Origin: Euryodendron excelsum
Taxonomy: Eukaryota > Streptophyta > Magnoliopsida > Ericales > Pentaphylacaceae
Length of the DNA: 64,000 nucleotides
Assembly (NCBI GenBank): GCA_033060915.1
Contig: CM065394.1
Location: 36,566,001 to 36,630,000, forward strand
Direction: 5' to 3'
The notes beneath the pieces are model-generated. The model was not told the DNA's origin. It made no database searches and was given only the letters and a program-made list of their open reading frames with translations. Numbering within the stretch: position 1 is the stretch's first letter; each line of letters opens with the position of its first letter. The position numbers were made by a program, and so were the translations under genes. Below are positions 38,725 through 53,700 of the stretch, one piece after another.

Positions 38725-41700
38725 AGAAGAAGAAGAGCATGATGTCTATTCATTCAGTACACGATTCATTATCTCAAATGAGCATTAGCTTTAATGAAGA
38801 GGATGATTTCATATAGCACCAAATCAGATCACGACACTCAATTCTTAGAGCAAGAGAGATGCTACATGATGCAGGTTTCTGAGTCAAAAACAACCATGTC
38901 CGGACTGTGAAATCCCCTCAAGTAACTATAGAAACCCTGAATGTTTCTCACGGAGATAATCATCATCCCTGAAAACTACCTGAGGCTTAAGAGACTTAAG
39001 CACACATCGAACATGGTGAAGCTAAATATGCAAGGTCAGCAATTGGGATTTTCAGCATTCTCATATCCACAATACACGTTAAGATTTTCATAAGTATCAT
39101 GACAAAAAATGTGTTAATCCAAGTTAGGAGATGGAGATTATGAAGAATACAACGAACAATACAGCGGAAACATAGAGCTTGGTTGGAAACAGTATTCAAG
39201 TAACAAACAAATTCATCTTGGGTTGAGCCAATGCTTCAAGCAATTATAGTATATGAAACCTAACATGAGAAAAACAAAAATGAAGCATACCGTCCCAAAC
39301 TGACTATAGGATTCATTTAGCTGCCCCAAAATGTCATAATATTCTTCCATATCAATCCCTTTGGCAATTTCAAGGTTCCTTCCCAGTTCATAGAATTCAT
39401 TCCTGCACAAACAGAAAGCATACTGTCTTAACCAACAAGAATTTAAACTAACAAATGTATTTCAACATTAATCAAACAGGTAAGCCCAAGGACTTGAACA
39501 CAAACAAGTAAAAATTTCATAATACCTGTAGCTCTCCAAACTCTTGTTCAATGAGCAGTAGCTGTCATACTTCTCACGATACTCCTGTACATATTCTTTA
39601 TACCTGAAGATGCATAAAGAAACAGACAACAGATAGAATATGAGCAGATGTCATGATTTTAGGTTACTCTATAACACAGAGATATGAAGCAAAGGAAAAG
39701 GATACCAATGTAAGAAACCTCTGTGATACTTACTGAGGAAAGTCCTTTATTGGTCCTTTAAGCTCCGGCTCCTCCTTTTCATACTTAGAATAAGAACAAC
39801 TATTCTCATCTGAAGAAGATTCCCTCCTCTTTAGACCCACAGCCACTTCATTACTCTCAGTTAAAGAAGCATCATTTCGTGTGTCACTTAAGTCTGCCAA
39901 TGTATTAGATTTTTGTGTTTTACTTTCCATTGTGGGATGAGAAACTGGTCCCCATTTAGAATCATTCTGTTGTGGTGCACTGACAGATGCTTTCTTATGA
40001 GTATCTCCATACCCTTCCGGATCAATCCCGTGGCTTGCTCTAGCTTCATTATGTCTAAGTTTACTGCTAACATCTGCTAATTTTTTAGTACCAACTCCGG
40101 GACGATCTACTCTTGACAGGTGTTGTGAGCCCTGTGGCTGAGATTGCACAACCCTGTGGTGTGATCTTGTTGAATCTTCAGCATGATGTTCAGGAGTCCT
40201 CTTAGATAAACCCTCTAGATTGCTAGGGTCCCCAACCCTTAAATGGGGTGGGGATGGCTTTCCTGAGTCTGCAGTTGTTTTTCCAGTAGGTTTTCCCTTA
40301 TTTAAATCCGAATTCCAGCAATTTGAAGTGCTCAGTTTGTTCTCTGACTGTTTAAACAAACCTGTTTTTAAAAATCCCTTCTCAACCCCAGGAGTGTCCT
40401 CAGGCAAAGGCTCACGAAGTTCACCCAATTCCAAGTCTGAAAGCTCTCTCTGAAGTATTTTGCCTCTCCCATTTATGACGGGGGATCTGTCCACATCAAT
40501 TCTGTTGTAATCCTTTGGTGAATACCCCATGTCCGAGTTTGAAACCTCTCCAACCTCCTTGAACTTCCCAGCCAGTTCACTGTGTTTCCCATAATAATAA
40601 GAGTCAAAGTGTGTTGAGTTTTTGTCTCCAAGAGCACCTTGCTTAGAATTTCTTGGCATCTTTTTCTCATTGTTTAAATAATCTTCATCCTGTATTTCCC
40701 TAGAAACTTTATCTTTTTGGATTGGTAAACCCTCATGCAAGCAACAATCCTTTTCAGAATATTTAATGCCATGTCCCAAGCTCTCAGCATGTATATCAGG
40801 TATTTCTGCTGTATTAGGAGCCTTACATGCACTGCTATCAACAGGCCTTCCAGCTTTTACTCTTTTTGCATGTCCAGATTTCTGCTGAAGCTGCTTTGAA
40901 TCGGAACCCCTTTTGGATTTACTTTTGAATATCCTCTCAGAGTTATCAGCCTGCTCATGCTTGAAGCCACCCTTAGCAATATTTTCTCTTTCACTATACA
41001 AATTAGCTGTGTAGGCCTGGCTCTCTTGATGTTCTTGGTGACCAGGGGAAAAGGATCTGAGGTTTTCAGGATTTTCACCCTCATTATTAGAAATTGAATT
41101 GGTAACAAGAGCCATTTCAGTTTCCTGGTTGTCATCAGGCAAGTCTTTCTCAATCTCAACTACATCAGCAACATTGCCATCTTGCTTTTCATCAGTTCCA
41201 TTTTGTTCAGGCCCACAACCAGAAGTCCTACATGGTATTGGTGATGTAGAAAACCCTCGTTCAGAAGTTTGCAATTTCGGCTTCAATTCCTTGTCATCAT
41301 CGCTTGTCATTATATCCACATCCTCATCAGAGCCCTGCTTGCTGTTAGACAAGGCATCACTTTCACTATCACTGCTACTTCCACTCTTACTTCCCACTGG
41401 GCTCCTACTTTTGCTTCTGCTTCTACTATAGCTTCCACTATCACTTCCACTATCACTGCTGTCACTGTCACTATCACTGTCGCTTCCACCAGAGCTACCT
41501 ACTGGCCCTTCACTATTTTCAGAAATCTTTTTGTCACTGAAAAGATCAGGAGAATGATTTTGTATATCAATTTTTTCTACAGAATTCGGTGCTTCTTCAA
41601 TGTTAGAGTTCAATTGTGCCTGTTTCTCCAATTCCTCAGTAGCAGCTTTCTCTGCAAAGTTAGGTGTCGGAGCAGGAATGTTGTCATGCTTGTCTTCAAG

Positions 41701-44700
41701 GGCAGATGTTTGGTGACAATTATCTTCAGGAGAACTGCAAAGAGAAAACATTAAACATCAGAGCCATGGATGCGTGTCCACACACATGCGGAGGAGCTAA
41801 GCGTCCTGATAGAAAGTAAGAAACGATTTTCTAACGAATGATGGCAACACTTCAAGCTAGTCACCATCTAACCTTCACCTTTTATAAGACTTCTACAAGG
41901 AGAGATTCTAAGAAATTGTAGTTGATGAGTCTTAGTGTACTTCACAAGGTTATGTACCACCCAGTCAACAAAAATAATTACATCAAGAAGTTCTTTTATA
42001 CATGTCACAAAAGTATATCAAAAAAATAAAAACAAGAAAGAGAAAGAAAGAAAAAAAAAGAAGGGCCACATCACAGAAGATAAGAGAAATACAGTCAATC
42101 AAATACATGAACATGACTACTCAAGTAAAGAACATATCCAATCAAAAATTGCAGGCATGAAAATTGAATTTCCAAGAATTTTTCCAACAATCAAAAAAAG
42201 CATGGCAGATAAGAAAATCAGAACTGCGTGAAATTTTCTTCCAGTATCTACCATTACCCGAACAAATAAGCAGAAACTTCAGAGAAAACATGTAAATGCA
42301 TAAAGATGCAGATATATGGGTATCAAAAGTAATCAGATTGACATACTAATGGTGAGGGCATGCGTGCACACACTCATACACAAAACATGAGTAAAATAAA
42401 ACTTGCAGATTATGCTAAATGTGAGGACAGTATTTATAATGTATCACATATTTTGGACTTTAAGCACACCTCATGGTAACAGTTCTATTCTTTATCCTGT
42501 TTCATTCATCCCTTTCTGATGGATAATCAAGATTTAGTGTTGATCAAGTAATTAATACAAGTACCTGGTTTGTGTCTTGTACTGATTACAATTCAGTAAA
42601 ATACTGAACAGTTATAACAACTACGCTATTGGCATTGGAGGAAACAGATAATCCCCCTACATAATAGAGAAATGGTAGGTACCTTCCACTTTCTGACAAA
42701 GGTTTCTTCAAGTTTTCCAACTCCACTGCTGGTTTCAACAAATATCTTCCTGGAGCTTGGAAAGTTGCAATCTAATGCTCAAATTATATGAGAACACTTA
42801 AAATCAATCTCTATACCTACAAACAATTGCATCAAGGATTTCCACCACTTACTTTTTTAATTATCGGCTCAATCTTCCTCACAGTGTTGGGTATTGCATC
42901 TCCAACAGCTTTCTCCAAGTCCTATAATAAAAGACGAATGTAGGAGCAGAAAGAAAATAAAAAGGGAGTGATAGAGATTGAAACCATGTTACGAAACATA
43001 CTCAAGTTAAAGAAAGTTCTACATGAAGGTCCTAACAGAGATATGCGGATTAGTTGCAGCAAAACAACTTTTTTATGAAAGTAGTTCAAATTTATCCACA
43101 TGCTTACCATTAGCCTCATGCCCTTAGGGTTCTCCATGAGTAGTGAAATCAGCATGCTCTGCAAATCCATTGGTTTAGCTCCTAAATTCACCTTGCATCC
43201 TGGTTTTTCCCGTACTGCTCCACTAGTGGCCCTGTTGGGCATTTCTTTATCGGAGCTGGTAGGATTCTCTTTACTCATGCCCTGAATGAGCATAACATCT
43301 TCGACACTGGTTTGAACTTTGGTAAGATTTCCAATTCCAAAAGGAGATGCTTGACTGCCAGAATGCTCAGGCAGTGAAGGTAGAGAAGAAAATGATGGCC
43401 TGCCCCTCGCAGGAGTGGTTGAGGGCAATCCAGATTTATAAGCAGATTTAGAAGAGCCTCCAACTGCAACTGATGCAAGGCACTTAAGGAGAAATTAGAG
43501 AAACCATAACCAGTAATTAAACAAGGGAAATTTAAAGTGAAGCATAAAAAATTTACAATAGCAGCTGAAGCTAAAGTGCAAGTTGAACTTGAAAATGGAG
43601 CAAATTTTTGAGAAATCTTATTCTTTAACAGCACCAACTACCTGGAGGTGTTTCAATTTTTCTCTTTTTGAATTCAGGCTCCTTTTGTTTGAAAGGCTTT
43701 CTCCACGGGTTAGCTAGAAACAAGGAAACCATGTTAGGTACCTTAGAAATCAAAATTTTGGAATGTGATTTTGATATTGAAAGTACTTACATAAGAATGC
43801 ATTTAAACTAAAATACAAGATCAGTTATCATGAGAAGATCAATAATCCAACATCTGAAAATGCAGAAAAAATAACTCATTCATTTCTATATGCAATTTCT
43901 CATAGACTTGTACGGTAAAAAATGTCATTATTGATGTGGACTTTGTTCATAATCACAGTGTATAGGACTAGATTAATCACTTTCAGTTCAGAAATCTTCA
44001 AGATCACACATTGCCAATTTAAGTGCAGACAAATCAGTAGACAACTGGTAATGAAGTTTGAATGTTACTCATCCACAATTCAGTATGGGTTTCATACCCC
44101 TAATTACAAAAAGGTTCTGACACAAACTCCAGTAGGGACGATGTCATGGCATACAGACTGCCATATCCGCAGAGTAAAATCCGTTAACGATGATAGAGCC
44201 ATATCCAGTTCTACACAACACTTACACAAGTACCGTAAGGCTCTTGCTGTAAGAGATACTGAATCCTGTTTTAGTGTAATTCAACTTCAAAAGGAAGGAG
44301 AACTTCCAACAAAACCCTATAGGTTGGTTCCACATAAATTAAATCATCCTCAGATATTCCAGTAAAGGTACCATAGCATCCTGCACAGATGGAAAGGAAG
44401 CATATCGGGAGTCAACTGTAAAGGTAAAGTATTTTCTTCTCTTATAATTAAAAAATTAAAAAAGCATTTTCACATAAGACATCAGCCTAGAGTACATTTT
44501 ACTGGCTGTCGAAGTCTCAATGCTCAGTTATTAAGAATTGAATGGGGTATTGTTCGAGTCTTTCTCGACACCTATTGATAATGGGATTCTAACAAAGCAG
44601 AGGTAAATGCTGTTTTGCCAGGTAATAATTAGCCCTTTTTCTTTACCTATTAGACACATATGATAAAACATGACCCTGAGACAATGTTCACAAATGTCAA

Positions 44701-47700
44701 TGAGTCCATTTGCACATAATGTCATAACAAAAACTAGAACTCATAAATTGGCAATGCCATAGTTGATCATTTGTAGCAATATCAATTATGACCCTATCAA
44801 GTGCATAATTGCAACCAAATATACTAAGATCCTTTCAAAGACCAGGAAAAAGAAAAATGGGAAAATGATACGTCACCGATGAGATTAACAAAATTTGATG
44901 CTACGACATGCCATGAGGTTGATATCAGGTGCAAATACAAGTGAGACATGTTGATGAAGATCAAACACTAAGACTACAAGCCTGGAAAAGGAAGAAAATG
45001 AGAAAGCCTATGTTGGTCCCACCAGCAGTGTCACATGATCAGCGACTATTTTTTGATGGATATGATTAAACGAAAGTAATTCTAACTCCTTAATGAGGAG
45101 CAAACACTTAGACTACGTGCCTGAAAGAAAGAAAATGAGACAATTCCCTATGAGCACCGCCCCAACGGACCAATGGGTCTTGCATAGGTGTCGCATGATC
45201 AGGAACTTCTTACTCGTTAAAAAAAATTATCAGGGACTTCTTGAATGGATTTGGTTAAAACCCAAATGACTCTAACTCCAAATAACATAATTCCCATAAC
45301 CAGGGGTATCTCAATAATTTTGCAAATTACAAATATTTCAACAATTATCTTTGTTGGGTCAATGTTCTAAGTTGTTTAGCTTTAGGTCCTCTCTAGCTCT
45401 TTATTTGATAGGATTATAGGAATAAGTTTCATAAACCCTTAGTCTTAGAGGATTCAGGAAATCCTTCACTTGGTAGGAAAAGAAACTCTTGTGTGGAAAA
45501 AAATATACAAGTTGAGTATCAAAAATTACTCTGCAATTATTTCTTTTTTTATTGGTGAGACTCCATTAACTACTTCAAGGTAGGTTAGACTCTTAGAGAG
45601 TCTTCACGAGATTCTAAGGTTAATCTCTCTTCTCATCCTTATGTTAGCTCCTAGCTGTGGTGCACTAGTTGCAGCCATTGCCAGCCCTCATTGGTTTTTT
45701 AACACATCCAAAAACCCTAGCCTAATTCATCCGCAACATGCTCTAGCCTAAAGACTGAGTTTTCTCTAGCTGTCCAGAAATCTTGGCACGCCTTTATTCT
45801 ATTTCAAGTAAAAAGAACTCCAAGCCATCAACTATTTCAAGTCCAAATGCATCTTTAAACCCTGATCTTATCTTCCATTCACAGACCCTTAAAGGCATGA
45901 CCTTCGCCGTAGAGAAAAATATACACATTGAGTATTAAAAGTTAAGCAGCAATTATTTATTTTCTTATTGGGGAGACTCCATTAACTTCTTCAAGGTTAG
46001 ACTCTCAGAGAGCCTTCACGAGATTCTAAGGTTAATCTCTCTTTCTCCTCCTTATCTTAACTCCTAGCTGTGGTGCACAAGTTGCATCTCCAACTTGCTC
46101 TAGCCTAAAGCCTGAGTTTTCTCTTGCTGTCCAGAAATCTTGGCATGCTTTTTATTCAATTTCACAGTAAACAGAACTCCAAGTCATCAACTATTTCAAG
46201 CCTAAATCCATCTTCAAAATCAGATCTTATCTTCCATTCATAGACCCTTAAAGAGATGACCTTCGCCAAGATGACATCATGAGAGGGCAAACTTCATTAG
46301 GCTCCCTCATACATCACACATTGAACCACTGATTCAATTCCACGTATGATATATGCATGGTGTATGCATGCCATAAGGTTTACCAAAAGTTAATGAAGTC
46401 AATAAAACTCAATCTATGATTCATCCCCAACATGTCCATCTTGAGCCTCGTACAAAGTTTGTTACCATTCACGTCATTCAAATATGACCCCTGAAATTCA
46501 AAACTATCAACAAATGGGGTTGGGGTCCTTTTTTTTATAATTAAAGATAGTGAGGGAGAATCTTTGCCTTTGTAAGGAAATCATCTCTCCGAATCAAATA
46601 CCAGAAAAGAAAATTGCTGCAAGTTTCACGCCATAATGCCAACTATAATGAAAATTTTGGAAAACTTCATATGAAAATTAAGCAAAATATACTACCATCA
46701 TTCAACATGTGTTCTTATAATTATTCTCTGCATGTCAGCAAGGATTAGCAATGGCAACTACTAGAAAGAAAAAAGAAAACATAAGAAGAACATAAACAAA
46801 TGAATCAAAATCTTACCCTCCACAGCAGCTAATGCCTTCATTTGACTTTTCATTGATGGATTTTCATGGTCTAAAATAATGGCTCTGTGATCAAAAAAAT
46901 ATAGTCAATTAACTTAAAAGCACAAAGCATTCAAACAGCTTGAGGTATCATCCTCGACAATATGACTCTACTTCAACTTTTAGTAACTTTTTCAACGAAA
47001 GATTAAAAAGGTAACTAATGGGGGCATCATTTCAAATTTGAAATACGAGAAATTATTTAGAGATGATAGAGACATTAGGGTCATCTTTTGCTCCATATTA
47101 TAACCAGCTTAATTATGCAAAAGGAAGAAAAATACCAAAAATTCACAGCTAAACATCATTTTGCAATTTCAACATGTTTGCCGTTATATCATAACAACAA
47201 CAGCTTTAAACTTGCCAAAAATACTGAAGTAAACTCTACCGGCTGTGAAGGTTCGAGTGATGAGCGAGCAATAGTGGCCTCTATAGGAAGTTATGGTAGG
47301 CACTTTATGACACCGAACCATTGGAGGTGGAAGAAAGAGAGTTAGGAAGTTTGAGAAAGAGTAAATCAGAACCTTCAAAGGAGTTAAAGTAGTTATTATT
47401 GTCATTGTAGCCTATCTGGAGTGATAGGAGCCAATCTTGGAGGGCGAACCCACCCGTGAAGAGCATCAGATGCTTAGGAGCCAATAATGTGGTGGTTAGC
47501 TCACCCTCCCCAGTCCATAATACTGAGGGTCTAACATTGCCGTGCCAAATTCCTCATAGGTAGTTGAGAATTCGGCTCAGGCTCTGCAAAGGTGGTTGGG
47601 TGTGGGCGTCCTTTCCAAGAGCAATTCAAAGAAAGCAATGTGCCTCTGACTCTCGTCTTCACCTGGGTGTTCATTAATGAAGGCCTCTCCCTCTCACAAG

Positions 47701-50700
47701 ACTGGTCAAGAGGTAGGTCTCTCAAGGGGATGGACATGCACGTTGATGAACCCACAATCTGTAGCCACTAAACCACAAGTCCCTGTAGGTCCACACAGGA
47801 TTCATGGGGTCGCTCGGGCACCACACGACCATGGCACCGGCCCGATATGCGACAGCAGCAGGAGTTTGGACCAACTAAAGAGCAATGGTCAGTTATTGTA
47901 AACCAAATCTACAAAAGTAAAACATCGTTAGGGTTTCTAGATATCCTAAAGGTTAAAGATGTGTTAGTTGTAATGCTTTAAGATGGGTTTTTTTCCTTCA
48001 TAACAGGATCCATGATAAGGTTTCAATATTGTATAAACTTGCAGAAGTAACGGAAAAGTGATGTGAGCTGTAAGTTGGCACCATTTTTTGACATCAAACT
48101 ATTGCAACGTGAAACCAAGGACAACAATACAACAAACTTCTTGAAACAAAAACTCAGTAATGAAACTTTTCATGTAAAATACAAAGCATTAATTCTTATT
48201 GAAGGTCACACGTCCTGCAATTTCCACCTTCCTGCTGTGACAAGGAATCATCCAACCTCCAGACATCCAAAATGGGAAGATCAATTTTTATTCTTATGAA
48301 ACCAAATGAAGAATAAAGAAATGAACCATTGAAGTATTAAGCTCACTTAAACATGGCATCTAGGACAGTTATTATCTTCTCTTTCATCTTATTTATGCAA
48401 AATGACTTATGAAAGCAGTAAACTAATTAACCAACCATAATCCTCCAGCTGCAGATTCAGCCAAAACAGAATACCGCTAAAGAATTTAAACACAGTGCTT
48501 TGCAAAAGTATTTATTTCCTTTATACTAAAAACCAAAGGTGTGACTTATTCTCTAATTGGCACCAATCCAACGAAGTAAACACAGAAATTAGCATGATAA
48601 ATGCATTAAAATCAACTGTACCATGAAACCTACACTAGAATTTTCATGACAAGGCAAGAATGAAGAAGATATCCCTCTTAAGAACCTGAAATGAGAGGCT
48701 TATAGCCAACAATTCAACAACTTAGTCTTACGATTTTGAGTAACAAATCCTCAGCATGAGGACTTAGGTGATCCCATGAACTAGTTTGTCTCGCTTCTCT
48801 TGAATTACTACTTAAAGAGAGAAACCACCTTTATAGTAATGCGAGGATGGAAGTATGGATGATCCTTACAGAAATAGCCAAGTATATAAGATTACAAGAG
48901 GACTCTACTCTGGAAATCTACATTGGATAAGAAACTTATCCAGGTACTGGTCATATATAACTTTAAACAAATTAGCAAAGGGAAAGAAACCACAGATGCA
49001 CCAGGAGTATGAATTACAGACTTTGAGTTAAACAAAATCGGGGTAATTGCAAAGAAGGATAAAGTGTAAAACGTTCTCTAATGAAACATTAAATTGATGA
49101 CAGTTAAAACACAATCTCAACAGGTAAACTTCCTGCATATGCTTATTACAGTACGTCTTACTGAGGCATGCAGATAACAAAACATAAAGTCTTTATGTAT
49201 CAACATTAATTTATCAAAAGATTATGAAAGGCTATGGATGTATAACTGTATAAGGATAGAACTAGTGTTTTTGAGAGACAGAGAAGGAGACAGAGAAAGA
49301 CTTATGCAATAGTGAGCATGGGAGGCCGGATGTAACTACGGGGGTTCGGGGGGTGTCACCCCTGAAACCTGCCCAGAAGGGCAAGAAGCAATAGGGCAAT
49401 AGATATAAAAATGCTTAGGCCGCACTGTAAAGTATGAAGAAGACAGTCTCCAAATCATATCCCTAACATACTTCCGTGATTTCAGCTTGCGTTCAGCTTC
49501 CTCTGACCGCATTTTAACATGGTTCTTAGTTGATTCATCCAAGATACGCTGTACATTCAGCTTGCGCCAGGCACACCCTGATTCAACGAGTAAGCCATTT
49601 CCATCTTCACCATTTTGACGTTCTTCGTATATGTCACAGAGATCTCCCATTTCATGTGACCATGTGAATTTGAAGTCCTTACCACCCACATCAATAACCT
49701 GATGCAATGATAGACTGCTTAAAGCTATGATTGATTAATTACGAAAAGGTCAAAACCAAATGAGATTACCAACAAACACATTATTAATGGGAATCATGTT
49801 GCAACTGCAAATACCATCGAATATAATATAAGAGAGGAGAAATGGTATTAGTAGTGAAGACTAAGTGCAGTATAGCCACAATTCTCCACGCATAATATTG
49901 AGCAAGTTTAACAAAAGGAAATTGGTCAGATTAGGATCTAAACGGACCCTTTATTCAAACCTACCTGACACACTACAAAGTTATGAATAATTAACAAACC
50001 AGCTCTCACAAATCTTGAGAACAGTCCGGATTCACCCATAATCAATCCATAAACTCATATTCTTGGCTAAAAAATAGAATGCTTGGTTGTTGGCAGCAAG
50101 CAAATAAAATACAAAAGGACATAAAAAGAAAAAAAAACATGGAATCACACTTATTATAACCTAGAACTCGCAGCAACCAAATGGGATAAGAAGAAATCAC
50201 AAATCCATTCAAGTATCTTGTTCTCAATAGCTTGAACATAATGCCCAGCTTAGAAAGGGTCTGACAGTTCAATGTTGTTTATCAAGAAGCATTTCAGTTT
50301 GCCATCAGCAGCTGATGTCCATGGCTATAACCAAACTGCAAAGTTAATCAAGGATGGCGAGGATGGAGAGGCCTTGGATAGACGTCTGGGAAATGAACAT
50401 CTATGGCCATTTCAGTGCTATTGGTACTGGAAACAGAAACAAACTAATATTCCAAATTGGTCAATTATTTTCCAGCAAGTGCATCCTAAAGCAATCAGCT
50501 ATGTGATATCAAAGATACCTTTTATCACTGTATCTATAACTTTACCTGAAGTGTTTCAGTCATGCATCATTATGCAGGTGACATTCCAGGCTCAAACCAT
50601 GGAACGAGGCCAACCGCCCCTTCTCCTATTCCTGCCTTTTTAGATTTCTTGTTTTGCTAGTTCAATGTTCATGGTAAAAGGCCATCCCACCGATCAAATT

Positions 50701-53700
50701 TCAACGTTTGTTATAGTTGCAACTCTAAATGTAGTAGCCTGGTAGGGACATGTAATCAATATGTCATAGCAGGAAGAAGTATTGGGTCAAACTAATGACT
50801 TTAAAAAAGCACTCCTCAACCATTAAATTCTTCTCTTGGAATAACTAGTCGTAATCATGTTTGGTGACCAGAGCCTTGTCATTTGTATCTTTATATTGGA
50901 TATTTAGTTCAATTATCTTGCAATTGGTAGGGAATTGAAATAATTTATTACATTTTAATGAGAAAGAATAATCAAATAGGAGTAGAAGCATTTCTCTTAT
51001 CATGCTTCCGATAATTTCAGCAGAATTGAATTTGTGGTTCGGCATTGCTCACTCATTCATATTTATCCTTTTCTCTAAATTACGTAATTTGTTTTAACAT
51101 AACTCTTATCTCTTCTTTCACCTCATCATTTGGTCTTAGAGCTTATTCTAGTATCTTGAACCTGCTTCACTTTACTTCAGCTTCTACAGATTCTTCCATT
51201 CTGACCTTAGCTTGAAGAACACTCGGCAACCCTAAGATGGGCTGCATCAATGATGCTGTATTTCAAATGCAGTTGCAAACAAATGGAACAACTAACCATA
51301 CGCAGGTTGAACATCAAGAAGATTGCGGTGGTAACGGAATGTTGGTTTTCAAATGATAAGTTTATTATCAAATCCATTCCATCAACTTTCACTCGATGAA
51401 CCATGTTATCCCCAGTTGACATATGAATTCCATGGTCTTCTAATCTAGTAAATGTTCTATAAACACGAGAAACGTAAGAAAGCATTCAATTTCAAGGGGA
51501 CATAAAAGGTCACTCAGCAATGCCAATCATCTTTCTTGTTCTGAATGTTGGCAAATTGATTATCCAGCTATTAGAAGCCAAAAGAAACAAGTTAACTCTT
51601 GTTTGAATTTAGCTATGTGGTAATAAAGAATGAAGATCTGAATGGATTGTTGTTAGAAGTGAATGATGAAGATTGTGGATTTAGAGACGACTACAAAATC
51701 AATTTAACTCACAAATAAAGAGAATTCAACTGATTCCAAGGAGAAGCATACTGAAAGGTAGAACACTCCAACAAAGAGGATTGGGGGAACTCTTGCAGGT
51801 CCAAAAACAAGTTGCGTACAAGTCTAGTTTATAATGGATGCTCTGAGAACTGTATTCAGTGGACATTGGAGATGAGCACAAGCCAAAATCTTGTTGAATC
51901 AGGATTGCAACCAAGCTTGATGAGTATCCTAGTGATGGTTATTTGATCTTATGTGCATATTTAAAATTATGAGTACAGTACAGTGGTTGATAAATCACAA
52001 GGCCCTTAACTGGTTTTTTTTTTTTATTCAGATTTTCAAACTCAAGGAATGCCATGTTATCATCATCTGGCACAAGCATTGAAATCAAAAGATAAAGCAC
52101 ATAGCAAAGTTGGTCTTTATCATTAACTCATCCTACGACATCAGGCGCATGGAGATGCTGAATACTGGATAGGCCATACTTTATCACACCATTTGAGGAG
52201 GGGTAATTCAAAAAAGGCAAGCATGAGGCAATCAAATTTCAAGAAACATAAGGAGATTGATGTAGCAATCATCATGCTATTTCCATGTAGGCGTGTACGC
52301 AATAAAATGGACTTGGACAAATCATTTTGTCAAATTAAGAAAACCTCCATTTGCTTGTCTAGGAATTAGTTAGTACCTAGGTTCATTTTACATGCAATGT
52401 TTTACTCCTTGCAGGTAGCTTTTTCCGGGAACTACAGAAGGTAATGTGTTAGTGTAGGATAATGCCTAAGAAAAAGATGAAGTAGAACAATAGGAGCATG
52501 CTGTGAGCTTTTTTTTTTTTCTATCCATGAAATAAAGCATTGATCCATTATTTTCTTCTTATAATTTTCTACTCCTTGTGCTGCTATGTTCTTTAAATTC
52601 CTCCAGCCTATTCTTTCTCCTCATCGAGGAAATGACTATCTAGTTTATGGAAATAAATCCCAGAAAATTAATCAATCTAGAGTCCAACCACAACAAGTCT
52701 TTCACCATTTTTCTTACTTAATTGAACTTCGGATAACTTAAATTCTTGCAAGCTAGATGACGGATGTTGAAGTGCATAAATGGTACTTTTGCTTATCAAA
52801 AAAATAAATAAAGAACTAGATGACGGATCATAAAAAACTAATCCTTTCAGTAATTTAAAGAAATCAATGTGCAACCATTGGTAAGAAGGTGTTCCACATA
52901 GTTCATTTACATGTTTATTAATTTATTATTTACAAAATCCTTAAGGTTATGTAAGGAGGAGTTGATAATCAACATTTACAATGGTCTTCCATCTCTTTGA
53001 TGCTATTAGCAGCATATCCCTCTTTGTACACACCACATTGTCCATATTTAGTTTCGCAGCATTTCTGGCTACCTCTACATAAAGCCAGACATGCAACCTC
53101 CAAATGACCACCTATATTAATATAACCCCTATCATGTTTAATTGAGGCACCAACATGATGTTTGATATACACGTAAGTATTAAAGTCTGAAGAAGTGTTC
53201 ACAACAAACTTTTACCATGTATGTTTAGTAATGCACAATAAGATACCATTTAGAACCGAAAATTCTACTTGAAAAATAGTTTGAATTTTAAGTCTGTTAC
53301 CTAACTTATCCCTGAACATTGAAAATACTCAGGGGAAAGTGGTCTTCAACTTTAGTCTTGAGGGATGAGTTCATCCTTAAATTTTTATTTCTATAATTTA
53401 AAACAGAAACTTATTAGCCTTGCTAATCTAATTTAGCAATAGAAGTAAAATCTATCAGCACCTTTCAATTTTAACAAGCAGCCCTGAGTACCCAATAGGG
53501 TCAATTTGCTAACATTTTATCCTCAACAGTTAAATCAAAACCATAGATTTTTAACGTAACAAAAAAAATGCAGTGAACTTATAAACACAAGCACCATCAA
53601 AAATATCAAAAGCTGCTTGATTAGTTTATAGACCATCCAAAATTCCCCATACTACGAGTTGTGATAGTCACTAATATCCAAGAAACGTAACACACTTGAA

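Noticed and set aside
41269..41754. 161-aa plus-strand frame rich in Thr/Ser/Ala
   Set aside because: Antisense shadow of the Ser/Asp repeat-coding part of the ELL-like exon 8.
50272..50643. 123-aa plus-strand open frame in ELL-like intron 1
   Set aside because: No family resemblance, mixed composition, no gene signals around it.
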